Below, piece by piece: positions 1 through 8,245 of a DNA stretch of 64,000 nucleotides (the stretch's first letter is position 1; each line of letters starts with the position of its first letter). Source of the stretch: Saccharospirillum sp039982735 (GTDB lineage Bacteria > Pseudomonadota > Gammaproteobacteria > Pseudomonadales > Natronospirillaceae); assembly GCF_039982735.1 (NCBI RefSeq), contig NZ_JBDWXV010000003.1, positions 124,001-188,000 of the forward strand, in the 5' to 3' direction. The notes beneath the pieces are model-generated. The model saw only the letters and a program-made list of their open reading frames with translations. It was not told the DNA's origin and ran no database searches. The position numbers were made by a program, and so were the translations under genes.

Positions 1-432
1 TCTGCGTCTTACATCAGCGGCACATTACTGTGCCGTCGTCTGCTGCTGCGCGTCAGCATTCAGCGAACGGTTGTGGTCGGTGGTGTGTTTGCACTGACGG
101 GCAGTTCGGCGATGATTCTGCTGGTTGTACTGGGCTTTACCTCACTCTGGGCGTTGCTGCTGCCGTTTTACGTCTTCATGATTGGGCACGGCATAAACCA
201 GCCCTGTGCACAAAGCGGCGTTATGGGGCCTTTCCCTCAGGCCGCCGGGGCAGCATCGGCACTCAGCAGCCTGGTGATGGTGATCGGCTCGTTTCTGATC
301 GGGCTCTGGCTGGGCCAGGCCATGGATGGGTCACCGCTGCCGATGGCGCTGGGCATCTGGTTTTGCGGCATTGCGGTGGCCATCTTTGGCTGGGGCTTTG
401 CCGCCCGGATTCGAATGGCCGCTACAGCGTAA
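1..432 (+). CDS. MFS transporter, Bcr/CflA type (C-terminal end only)
   Basis: The reading frame is open from the first base, so this is the 3' end of a gene that starts outside the window. About 143 residues remain, with three or four hydrophobic helices. The stretch GHGINQPCAQSGVMGPFP followed by AGAASAL is typical of Bcr/CflA drug-efflux transporters of the major facilitator superfamily, where it lies near helices 10-11. Such proteins export drugs or small molecules using the proton gradient across the inner membrane. The stop codon faces the stop of the next gene 12 bases away (convergent pair). The substrate cannot be told from this fragment. Confidence 0.8.
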   Translation, partial: SASYISGTLLCRRLLLRVSIQRTVVVGGVFALTGSSAMILLVVLGFTSLWALLLPFYVFMIGHGINQPCAQSGVMGPFPQAAGAASALSSLVMVIGSFLIGLWLGQAMDGSPLPMALGIWFCGIAVAIFGWGFAARIRMAATA

Positions 433-444
433 TCAGGTTTCAAT

Positions 445-1677
445 CTAGTTCACCTGCCCTCCTTCGGTTCTGATCCGTATTTCCCGGGTCAGGGTTTTAT
501 GCACCGGGCAGCGATCGGCGATTTCCAGAAAACGTTGCTGTTCGGCCTCGGTCAGGTTGCCCTGGTAGCTTATGTGGCGCTCCAGTTGTTCGATCTGTCC
601 GTTCTTCGACTCGCACTCCTGGCAGTCTTCGGCGTGAATCCTCGAATGCCGCAGCCGCACCCGAATGTCGCTGACAGCCAACGATTTGTGATTGGCGTAC
701 ATGCGCAAGGTCATTGAGGTGCAGGCGCCAAGCGACATCAGCAACAGATCATAGGGGGTTGGGCCCTGGTCGGTGCCGCCATTGCTTTCAGGCTCATCGG
801 CCAGTACTTCATGTCGTGTTGTGTACAGGCCTCGCAAAAAGCGGGCGTCCTGTTCGGTTACGATGACCTCGTCTTCTGCGACCTTCGGCCGATCTGTCGG
901 AGTGGCTTCATCGCCAAATTCCAGGTACCGGCTGGCCCAGGCCGCCAGTGTCGCCGCCACATAGTCAGCGTCTGCGCGCTTTGACAACAGGTGATCGGCG
1001 TTGTCGAGTGACACAAAACTCTTTGGATGCATGGCCGCCTGATAAAGTTCGGCGGCTTCACTGACGGGCACTACGGCATCGACCGGTGAATGGAAAATCA
1101 GCAAGGGTTTGCGCAAGGTGGCAACCAGGTTGCGTGACGACCAGTCCTCCAGGTCTTCCAGTAATTGCGACCTGATGTTGAAGTGGCGACCGCCAATATC
1201 CACCTCGGCCTGGCCATCCCGGGTAATGTCGCAGTGCTGGTCGGCAAATAAATGCTGAACGTGCGAAGGCGTAGAAGGGGCGGCAATGGTCACCACTGCT
1301 TCTACCGATTCAAGCCGGGAGGCCGCGACCAGTGCAGCCGCGCCACCCAGGCTATGGCCAATCAGCAATTTGGGGGCCTGGTAGTGTTCAGTCAGAAACT
1401 CAGCGGCATCAAGCAGATCTTCAACATTGGAACTGAAATTGGTGTTGCCGAAATCGCCGTCGCTGCCACCCAGGCCGGTAAAGTCGAAGCGAAATACGGC
1501 GATGCCCTGCTCGGCCAACGCACTGGCAATGCGAGTCGCGGCGACCACGTCCTTGCCGCAGGTGAAACAATGGGCGAACAGGGCCATCACCCGAACAGGG
1601 CCGGCATCCGGTTGTTCCAGTGCACCGGTCAGGGTATGCCCCTCCCGGTTGGTAAACTCGATTTTACGGCGTGTCAT
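445..1677 (-). CDS. Alpha/beta hydrolase - OsmC family fusion protein
   Basis: A 410-residue two-domain protein. Residues 1 to about 260 are an alpha/beta hydrolase with a nucleophile elbow GHSLGG (Ser109), an acid loop around FHSPVDAVVP and a histidine in NADHLL. Residues from about 280 to the end are an OsmC/Ohr domain with its two redox cysteines, in LGACTSMT and DRCPVHK. OsmC proteins reduce organic hydroperoxides with a thiol pair; the hydrolase partner may act on peroxidised or esterified lipids (inference). This fusion is a known architecture in Proteobacteria. I chose the ATG at 1677, preceded by GGGAG, over an upstream ATG at 1710 that lacks a good ribosome site and would add 11 unconserved-looking residues. 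Confidence 0.9.
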   Translation of the reverse strand: MTRRKIEFTNREGHTLTGALEQPDAGPVRVMALFAHCFTCGKDVVAATRIASALAEQGIAVFRFDFTGLGGSDGDFGNTNFSSNVEDLLDAAEFLTEHYQAPKLLIGHSLGGAAALVAASRLESVEAVVTIAAPSTPSHVQHLFADQHCDITRDGQAEVDIGGRHFNIRSQLLEDLEDWSSRNLVATLRKPLLIFHSPVDAVVPVSEAAELYQAAMHPKSFVSLDNADHLLSKRADADYVAATLAAWASRYLEFGDEATPTDRPKVAEDEVIVTEQDARFLRGLYTTRHEVLADEPESNGGTDQGPTPYDLLLMSLGACTSMTLRMYANHKSLAVSDIRVRLRHSRIHAEDCQECESKNGQIEQLERHISYQGNLTEAEQQRFLEIADRCPVHKTLTREIRIRTEGGQVN

Positions 1678-1800
1678 GGTGGCTCCCGGAAACAGATAAC
1701 AGACCAGCACACTAGCACATTCGCCAGGGCCTAAGGGAAACCGCCCTCAACCGACCATCCTCTGGTAGGCTACTCCAAAATCTCTAACTGAGGACAATCG

Positions 1801-3312
1801 ATGAGCAGTAATCTGCTGAATCTGGGCCTGATCGCACTAGCCGCGTTGGGGCTATTACTCGTGCTGGCGTTGCTGGTTGGATTGATCACTCTGGCGGTTT
1901 TGTATCTGATCGACCGCAATCAGAGTAAACACAGCATTCGCCGCAACTACCCGGTGGTGGGTCGCTTCCGGTATTTCTTTGAACACATGGGTGAATTCTT
2001 TCGACAGTATTTCTTTGCCATGGACCGTGAGGAGCTGCCTTTCAACCGGGCAGAGCGCAGCTGGGTGTACCGGGCAGCCAAAAACCTCGATAACACCATT
2101 GCCTTCGGGTCCACCCGCTCACTGGAGCCAACCGGAACGGTGATGTTCATGAATTCGGCCTTCCCGACTCTGAGCGACACCGCCGCCCACTGGCAACCCA
2201 AACGCATTGGCCCGGGCTGCCGTCACCCCTATGAACCCCAGTCTTTCTTTAACATCTCCGGCATGAGTTACGGGGCCCTGTCCAAGCCAGCCGTCCAGGC
2301 GCTTTCCCGGGGGGCCAAACAGGCCGGCTGCTGGATGAATACCGGCGAAGGCGGTTTGTCACCGTTTCACCTCGAAGGTGGCTGTGACCTGGTGTTTCAA
2401 GTGGGTACCGCCAAATATGGCGTTCGGGACCAAACGGGTGAACTCAGTGACGACAAGTTGCGCGCACTGGCAGCTCACGACCAGATCCGCATGTTCGAGA
2501 TCAAGCTCAGCCAGGGGGCCAAACCAGGGAAAGGAGGCATTCTGCCCGGCGATAAGGTAACTGAGCAAATCGCAAAGATCCGGGGCATCCCCATCGGTCA
2601 GGATTCAATCAGTCCGAACCGCCATCTGGACATTACCTCGAACGCTGAACTGTTGGCGATGATCCACCGGGTCAGAGAAATCACCGGCAAACCGGTTGGC
2701 TTTAAATGCGTGCTGGGTGATACCGACTGGCTGGTTGCGTTGTTCGAGCTGATTCGCGAACGCGGCCCCGAGTACGCTCCAGATTTCATTACTCTCGACA
2801 GTGCCGATGGGGGCACCGGCGCGGCGCCACAGCCGCTGATGGATTACGTCGGTCTGCCAATCCGGGAAAGCTTGCCATGGCTCGTAGACCAGCTTATCGC
2901 CAGTGGCCTGCGCGAGCGTATCCGGATCGTCGCGTCCGGCAAGTTAATGGTACCCAGCAAAGTCGCCTGGGCGCTGGCGACCGGCGCTGACTACGTGGTA
3001 TCGGCCCGGGGCTTCATGTTTTCGCTCGGGTGTATTCAGGCATTGCAGTGCAACCGAAATACCTGCCCGACGGGCGTCACCACGCACGACCCCAAGCTGC
3101 AACGCGGCCTGGTGCCGGCCGACAAAGCCGCCCGGGTGGCCCATTACCATCGACAGATGGTGTATTTTCTGGAAATGATTGCCCACTCCTGTGGCGTTTC
3201 CGGCCCCTCCGAGCTGGAACGCAAACACGTGCGCATGGTGACCGACAATGGCTTTTCGGCGCCGCTGGATTATTTCTACCAAAACCGCATACCGTTGCAT
3301 TCGGTTAAGTAG
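1801..3312 (+). CDS. FMN-binding glutamate synthase family protein, membrane-anchored
   Basis: A 503-residue protein with one N-terminal membrane helix (about residues 7-38), then a glutamate-synthase central/FMN domain (COG0069). Recognisable pieces are the SPNRHLDI region, the flavin-site DSADGGTGAAPQPLMDYVG, and a C-terminal CNRNTCPTGV cysteine cluster, which in GltB carries Fe-S ligands. It lacks the glutamine amidotransferase domain of true GltB, so it probably does not make glutamate from glutamine; stand-alone members of this family have no firmly assigned reaction. The ATG follows GAGGACAATCG. It is transcribed alone, divergently from the OsmC fusion gene. Confidence 0.85.
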   Translation: MSSNLLNLGLIALAALGLLLVLALLVGLITLAVLYLIDRNQSKHSIRRNYPVVGRFRYFFEHMGEFFRQYFFAMDREELPFNRAERSWVYRAAKNLDNTIAFGSTRSLEPTGTVMFMNSAFPTLSDTAAHWQPKRIGPGCRHPYEPQSFFNISGMSYGALSKPAVQALSRGAKQAGCWMNTGEGGLSPFHLEGGCDLVFQVGTAKYGVRDQTGELSDDKLRALAAHDQIRMFEIKLSQGAKPGKGGILPGDKVTEQIAKIRGIPIGQDSISPNRHLDITSNAELLAMIHRVREITGKPVGFKCVLGDTDWLVALFELIRERGPEYAPDFITLDSADGGTGAAPQPLMDYVGLPIRESLPWLVDQLIASGLRERIRIVASGKLMVPSKVAWALATGADYVVSARGFMFSLGCIQALQCNRNTCPTGVTTHDPKLQRGLVPADKAARVAHYHRQMVYFLEMIAHSCGVSGPSELERKHVRMVTDNGFSAPLDYFYQNRIPLHSVK

Positions 3313-3423
3313 TGGCTGCAGTGTGCTGAAACCGGTGATCTGCAGTCGATTTTTAAGGCAATCGCCGCAGGCAGCTACTATTATCAATTACTAATATGTT
3401 TGTCGGCTGTGGTAGTGCCCCTG

Positions 3424-5718
3424 ATGCAAAATTTTTATGTGCGAACGCTGCTGATCGCTGCCGCCCTTAGCCTGGGGTTGCTGTCGCTTCAGGCGCAGGC
3501 GTCAGGGCAACCGCTGGACGAAGGCTGGCAATACCGCTGGGGCGATTCCCCCTTCAACGCAGACGGCGTGCCAGCGTGGACAGACGACCCAGCCGACAGC
3601 AGCGAGTGGCAGGCCATCGATTTTCCGTCCAACCCGCCCGATCGCGATGGCCAGACCAATGTGTGGTATCGGGTCACCCTGCCTGCGGATGAATGGCGGG
3701 ACCCAATTCTCTATATTTACAGCGTTGATCTGATTACCGAGGTCTACCTCGAGGGTGAGCAGATCTACCATTATGGCGCCTTCGATGAACAGGGCCAGGG
3801 GTCTTTTGAAGGCTGGCCCTGGCATATGGTGCCTCTGCCGGAGGGGTATAGCGGCAAAACCCTGTATTTCAGAATCTTTTCGAGCTACAGCGACATCGGC
3901 CTCTGGGGCGAGGTGAGACTGAACAGTCGGCAGGATCAGATTCTCACCCTGCTGATCGATTCGGCGGATGCGCTAGCCGCCAGTGCCTTTTCCCTGATCA
4001 TAGCCGTGCTTGCCTTGTTTTTCGCCTTGATCGAAACCCAGCGTCGAACCTTTGTCAGCGTGGGCCTGTTTTCTCTGGCCTCGGCACTGATGGTCACCGC
4101 CGAAAGTCCCGCCAGCTTGTTGCTGTTGTACCAGCCTATTGTCTGGGACTACGTCGCCGCGGGCGCTTACTTCACGTTGCCAGTGGCCATTGCTTTGCTG
4201 CTGGAACAATGGCTGCCGGAATCCCGAATCGGGCTGATTCGCAAACTGTGGCAAGGGCATGTGTTGTACGTGATTGGTGCCCTTGGCTTGTCGTTGCTCG
4301 GTGTCATTATTCTGCCCTCGGCGTTCTATGTATTTGACTATCTGCTGCTAGCGACACTGACCCTGCTGTTTGTATTAGTCGCACCTAACCTGCGCCGGGT
4401 AAGCCGGGAGCAACAGGCAGTCATCGCCACCTTCGCGCTCTACTCGGCCCTGCTGATTATCGATATGGCAGTCGCCCACGGCTTCTTGCCCTGGAATCGA
4501 ACCCCACTGAGCTGGGGCGGACTGGCGTTTTCTCTGGTCATCAGCCTGGTGTCGCTGCGCCAATATCACCAAACCCGCCAGGAACTGTACGCGCTCAATC
4601 AACAATTGGAACTGAGAGTCGATGAACGCACCCGCAAGCTTGAAACGCTGGCTGACGAGGAGCGCTTGCGTACCCGAATTCTGTCTTATGAGCATGAAAA
4701 AACCCTCCTGCTCAATGACATGGTCACCCGCCTGCACGCCAGCCAATCACTGGAGCAGGGCTTTGACAACCTCGCCGCTGATCTGCCGGCTTACACTCGA
4801 CCTCTGGTTGGCGCACTCTATCGTCGCCTTAACACCAAACCGGTATTCACGTTACTGTCGCAATGGGGCGAACACGGACTGGAGCTGCCTGAAACCTGGT
4901 CAGGAAGCGATTTCCCCGGCATATCAGCCTCTGCCTACCTGGACCCGATGAGCCAGGCACGGGTCGATCTTGACGGTTATCCATACTGGGTATTCCCCAT
5001 TACTGTTGAAGATGTCGACCGGGGCTCTGATGTGCTGGGCCTGCTGATAATCGCCTTGCCTGAACTGGTCGCCGAAGGCGAACGTCGCAGCGGTCGCGGC
5101 CATTTGTTTCAATCTGTCCGCCAGGCAATGGACAAGGTAGGCGTGGTTTTGTCGAGCCTGATTCTGAGACAACGGCTGGAGACGCTATCGTATGAGGACT
5201 CGCTCACCGGTCTGAAGAACCGGCGTTACTTTAACGAACTCTATGCCCGGGAGTCGGCCATTGCACTGCGTACCCAGGTGCCACTGAGTTTCATCATGGT
5301 CGACCTCGACCACTTCAAACAGTTCAACGACCAATACGGGCACCAGGCCGGCGACGAAGCCCTGCGCCTGGTCGCTGATACCATGCGCATCCGGTTTCGT
5401 GAAACCGATGTGGTGTGCCGCTATGGTGGCGAAGAATTCATTGCCATTTTGCCCGGTGCCAGTTCGGCCGATGCCGAAGCCCTGGCCGGAGAAATTCGCA
5501 TTGCCGTAAATCAGGTGCCCATCTTTCATGAAAACCGGAACCTGGGGCATCTGACGCTATCAGCCGGCATTGCAACCTGGCCCGAGCACTGCACCGACCC
5601 GGACAAACTGCTGGTTCTGGCCGACAATGCCCTGTACCTCGCAAAGGATTCCGGTCGTAACCGGGTTTGCACCCCCGCCCGTCCGGCGCACAGCACTGCC
5701 CCCAGCCCCGCAAACTGA
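3424..5718 (+). CDS. Membrane diguanylate cyclase with 7TMR-DISM sensor
   Basis: A 764-residue signalling protein. It begins with a signal peptide (residues 1 to about 27), then a periplasmic beta-rich sensor of the 7TMR-DISM extracellular type. About seven membrane helices follow (roughly 180-390), then a coiled coil (LNQQLELRVDERTRKLE), a GAF-like stretch, and a C-terminal GGDEF domain. The active-site motif is intact (GGEEF, residues 668-672), and an RETD inhibitory site lies exactly five residues upstream of it. It should therefore make cyclic-di-GMP and be feedback-inhibited by it. 7TMR-DISM domains are thought to bind carbohydrates or similar ligands; the signal here is unknown. I use the ATG at 3424, whose product starts with a clean signal peptide, rather than an in-frame TTG at 3400. 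Confidence 0.9.
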   Translation: MQNFYVRTLLIAAALSLGLLSLQAQASGQPLDEGWQYRWGDSPFNADGVPAWTDDPADSSEWQAIDFPSNPPDRDGQTNVWYRVTLPADEWRDPILYIYSVDLITEVYLEGEQIYHYGAFDEQGQGSFEGWPWHMVPLPEGYSGKTLYFRIFSSYSDIGLWGEVRLNSRQDQILTLLIDSADALAASAFSLIIAVLALFFALIETQRRTFVSVGLFSLASALMVTAESPASLLLLYQPIVWDYVAAGAYFTLPVAIALLLEQWLPESRIGLIRKLWQGHVLYVIGALGLSLLGVIILPSAFYVFDYLLLATLTLLFVLVAPNLRRVSREQQAVIATFALYSALLIIDMAVAHGFLPWNRTPLSWGGLAFSLVISLVSLRQYHQTRQELYALNQQLELRVDERTRKLETLADEERLRTRILSYEHEKTLLLNDMVTRLHASQSLEQGFDNLAADLPAYTRPLVGALYRRLNTKPVFTLLSQWGEHGLELPETWSGSDFPGISASAYLDPMSQARVDLDGYPYWVFPITVEDVDRGSDVLGLLIIALPELVAEGERRSGRGHLFQSVRQAMDKVGVVLSSLILRQRLETLSYEDSLTGLKNRRYFNELYARESAIALRTQVPLSFIMVDLDHFKQFNDQYGHQAGDEALRLVADTMRIRFRETDVVCRYGGEEFIAILPGASSADAEALAGEIRIAVNQVPIFHENRNLGHLTLSAGIATWPEHCTDPDKLLVLADNALYLAKDSGRNRVCTPARPAHSTAPSPAN

Positions 5719-5735
5719 GCCTTTGAATCCCGCAG

Positions 5736-5764
5736 TTGACGTTTTAACCAAGGCGCCCTATTCT
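5736..5764 (+). promoter_or_regulatory. Predicted sigma-70 promoter of the SQR gene
   Basis: TTGACG (5736-5741) and TATTCT (5759-5764) are 17 bases apart, a good match to a housekeeping promoter. Transcription would start near 5771, inside the palindrome at 5770-5789. Confidence 0.5.
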
Positions 5765-5769
5765 TCTTT

Positions 5770-5789
5770 ATATTAGTTTTTACTTATTT
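5770..5789 (+). promoter_or_regulatory. ATATTAG-N6-CTTATTT operator-like palindrome (SQR gene)
   Basis: The left half matches ATATTAG exactly and the right half matches 5 of 7 bases of CTAATAT. It overlaps the predicted transcription start, a position that suits a repressor. The same motif and spacing occur before the peroxiredoxin gene (7775) and the TIGR01244 gene (54588), and a half-matching copy lies before the persulfide dioxygenase gene (63604). Confidence 0.5.
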
Positions 5790-5835
5790 AATGAGATGCA
5801 ACTGTGATGACTCGCCCATACACAAGGAGAACAGG

Positions 5836-7038
5836 ATGAAGACCTACCAGATACTGATCGCCGGTGGAGGGGCTGCCGGCCTGTCCGTCGCGGCGTCGCT
5901 GAAGCGACGCGATGCGTCACTGACCATTGCGATAATCGAACCGTCTGAGACCCACGTTTACCAGCCTGGTCAGACGTTGGTTGGGCGAGGCGTTATGTCG
6001 CTGGAGGAACTGAAAAGACCGACTCAGTCGTTTATTCCAGCGGGTGTCGACTGGATCAAAGCCTCGGTCACCGCATTCAACCCTGAAGCCAGCGAAATCG
6101 ATCTCGACAACGGCACTACCCTGGCCTACGAACACCTGGTCGTCAGCCTGGGCCTGAAACTGAACCTCGAGGGCATTGAAGGCCTGGCGGATACACTGGG
6201 CCAGAATGGGGTGACGTCAAATTACGTCACCGAGTTATCGGCCTATACCTGGGATCAGGTGCAACAACTGAAGACGGGCCGGGCTCTGTTCACCCAGCCA
6301 CCCATGCCGATCAAATGTGCCGGGGCGCCGCAAAAAGCGATGTACCTCAGTTGCGATTACTGGCTAAAGGAAAATCGCTTGTCTGGCGTTGATGTCGAGT
6401 TTCACAATGCTGGAGCGGTCATGTTCGGCGTCGCCGAGTTTGTGCCGGTACTCGAAAGCTATGTTAAAAAGTACGGCGTAAAAACCTGCTTCAGCAGCAC
6501 GCTAGTCAAAGTGGATGGCCCTGCCAGGAAAGCCTGGTTCAAACAGGGCGATGGCAGCGTTGAAGAAACCACGTTTGACCTGCTGCATGTAACACCGCCG
6601 CAATGTGCGCCGGATGTAGTCGCCTCCAGCGCACTGGCCAACGAAGCTGGCTGGGTCGATGTCGATCAGACAACACTGCAACACACTCGATTTACCAATG
6701 TCTTTTCGCTTGGTGACGTGTGCTCAGCACCCAATGCGAAAACGGCGGCCGCAGTACGCAAACAGGTTCCGATTGTCGCCGACAATCTGTTAGCTGCCAG
6801 AAAGCAGGAGGCAATGCCTGGCGTTTACGATGGGTACGGCGCCTGCCCACTGACCGTGGAAGTTGGGAAAGTCGTGCTCGCTGAGTTTGGTTACGGTGGC
6901 AGCCTAAAACCCAGCTTTCCACTGGACCCAAGAGTACCGCGCAGCCTCTACTGGTGGATGAAAACCACGGGTTTTCCTTGGGTTTACTGGAACCTGATGA
7001 TGCGTGGCAGAGAATGGCTGGTGAAAACCAACCCTTAA
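5836..7038 (+). CDS. sqr: Type II sulfide:quinone oxidoreductase
   Basis: A 400-residue flavoprotein that should oxidise sulfide to sulfane sulfur (persulfide) and pass electrons to the quinone pool at the inner membrane. The N-terminal FAD motif is GGGAAGL. Both redox cysteines of type II (mitochondrial SQRDL-like) enzymes are present: Cys161 in KCAGAPQKAMYL and Cys337 in YGACPLT. The motifs LHVTPP, AGWVDVD and GDVCSAPNAKTAAAV also match that subfamily. The ATG at 5836 follows AAGGAGA; an upstream in-frame ATG at 5791 would lie just after the operator-like palindrome and is less likely. The gene stands alone, with its own promoter and a strong terminator. Confidence 0.9.
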   Translation: MKTYQILIAGGGAAGLSVAASLKRRDASLTIAIIEPSETHVYQPGQTLVGRGVMSLEELKRPTQSFIPAGVDWIKASVTAFNPEASEIDLDNGTTLAYEHLVVSLGLKLNLEGIEGLADTLGQNGVTSNYVTELSAYTWDQVQQLKTGRALFTQPPMPIKCAGAPQKAMYLSCDYWLKENRLSGVDVEFHNAGAVMFGVAEFVPVLESYVKKYGVKTCFSSTLVKVDGPARKAWFKQGDGSVEETTFDLLHVTPPQCAPDVVASSALANEAGWVDVDQTTLQHTRFTNVFSLGDVCSAPNAKTAAAVRKQVPIVADNLLAARKQEAMPGVYDGYGACPLTVEVGKVVLAEFGYGGSLKPSFPLDPRVPRSLYWWMKTTGFPWVYWNLMMRGREWLVKTNP

Positions 7039-7040
7039 TT

Positions 7041-7070
7041 AAAAAACCCCGGTTAACCGGGGTTTTTTTT
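7041..7070. terminator. Bidirectional rho-independent terminator
   Basis: AACCCCGGTTAACCGGGGTT is a perfect hairpin with an A-run before it and an eight-T run after it. It can serve both convergent genes (SQR on plus, peroxiredoxin on minus). Confidence 0.9.
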
Positions 7071-7083
7071 GCCTGATTGGAAA

Positions 7084-7710
7084 TCAGACTTTGGTGGTGC
7101 GCAAGTAGGGACGAATTTCGTTCCAGCCTTGTGGGAAGATGTCTTTGGCTTCCTCGTTGCTGATCGACGGCGGAATAATAACGTCCTCACCCGGACGCCA
7201 GTCGGCCGGCGTTGCAACCCGCTTGGCATCGCCCAACTGCAGGGCATCGATAACACGCAAAATTTCATCGAAGTTACGACCCACCGACATCGGGTAGGTC
7301 AGCGTCAGCCGAATCTTTTTATTCGGGTCGACAATGAAGACAGAGCGAACGGCCGCTGTCTGGCTTTCGCCGGGGTGAATCATATCGTACTGCTTGGCAA
7401 TCGACAGGTCTGCATCAGCGACGATCGGAAAGTTCAGGGTAGTGTTCTGAGTGTCGTTGACGTCGAAGATCCACTTGTTGTGCTCTTCAACGGTATCAGT
7501 CGACAGCCCCAACGGCTTGACGTTGCGCTTGGCAAATTCGTCAGACAGCTGCGCCGTGCGTCCCATCTCGGTGGTGCACACGGGCGTAAAGTCAGCGGGG
7601 TGGCTGAAGAAGAAGGCCCAGGAATCGCCCAGCCACTCGTGGAAGGTGATCTTTCCCTGAGTGGTCTCAACGGTAAAATCGGGTGCGGTATCGCCTAAAC
7701 GTAGTGTCAT
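7084..7710 (-). CDS. 1-Cys peroxiredoxin (Prx6/AhpC-TSA family)
   Basis: A 208-residue cytosolic thiol peroxidase that reduces peroxides and possibly persulfides or polysulfides. The peroxidatic Cys45 lies in HPADFTPVCTTE, and Arg in AVRSVFIVD fits the conserved active-site arginine. There is no second cysteine anywhere in the protein, so it is a true 1-Cys type that needs an external reductant. The length is slightly below the usual 210-225. The ATG at 7710 follows GGAGCAAGACG; an upstream ATG at 7773 lies inside the operator-like region and is rejected. The perfect palindrome at 7775-7794 links it in regulation to SQR (inference). Confidence 0.9.
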   Translation of the reverse strand: MTLRLGDTAPDFTVETTQGKITFHEWLGDSWAFFFSHPADFTPVCTTEMGRTAQLSDEFAKRNVKPLGLSTDTVEEHNKWIFDVNDTQNTTLNFPIVADADLSIAKQYDMIHPGESQTAAVRSVFIVDPNKKIRLTLTYPMSVGRNFDEILRVIDALQLGDAKRVATPADWRPGEDVIIPPSISNEEAKDIFPQGWNEIRPYLRTTKV

Positions 7711-8042
7711 CGTCTTGCTCCTGTTTACAGTGAGAACATGAAAGCACGGTGATGTGCCATCCTTATAACTCATTATATTAGGTTTATCTAATATTTATGC
7801 AATTCTATTACTATACTGTCGATAGTGACTGACTATCCAGCGTTATACTGATCCACATCAGGCTGGCATCCTGGCTGCACCGCGATGCGGCCCTCGTGTT
7901 CTTCCCTACATCTGGTCCCTGTGGCACTTTTTAAAGGCCTTTTACATTTGCTGACAACGCCACCCTGAGTCAAAACCCGTTCAGTGGCCCGAATCCGAGA
8001 ATCGCCCGTATATGGTTCAAACGATAGTCAATCGGAGTCATC
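7711..8042. other. Intergenic region between peroxiredoxin and DUF6435 genes
   Basis: This 332-base gap holds the operator-like palindrome at 7775-7794 and the minus-strand promoter region of the peroxiredoxin gene (a TTGCAT/TAATAT pair 16 apart overlaps the palindrome). I see nothing clear in 7860-8030 beyond the upstream region of the small plus-strand gene. Confidence 0.5.
7775..7794 (-). promoter_or_regulatory. ATATTAG-N6-CTAATAT operator-like palindrome (peroxiredoxin gene)
   Basis: Perfect seven-base arms around a six-base spacer (GTTTAT), 65 bases upstream of the peroxiredoxin start and overlapping a likely -10 region. This is the best copy of the motif in the window and serves as its reference. 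Confidence 0.6.
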
Positions 8043-8219
8043 ATGCTCAGTTTTTTGAAACGAGATACCACCAAGTCTTTGCAAAAAGCCTACGAAAAAA
8101 AGCTGACGGAAGCCCAGCAGGCACAACGCAACGGCGATATCCGCAGCTATTCAATGCTGTCTGAAGAGGCCGATAAGCTGTACCAGATGCTGCAGACGGC
8201 TCAACAAGACAAGTCGTAA
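8043..8219 (+). CDS. DUF6435 family small protein
   Basis: A 58-residue protein too short for most gene callers. It starts MLSFLKRD and contains the family hallmark AQRNGDIRSYS followed by a charged C-terminal helix. I recognise it as the DUF6435 (Lacal_2735-like) family of small, highly charged, probably helical cytosolic proteins with no known function. The ATG has GGAG seven bases upstream. It ends shortly before the convergent DUF4032 gene. Confidence 0.85.
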   Translation: MLSFLKRDTTKSLQKAYEKKLTEAQQAQRNGDIRSYSMLSEEADKLYQMLQTAQQDKS

Positions 8220-8245
8220 CCACCCGCTTCACTGCCAGCCCGGTT

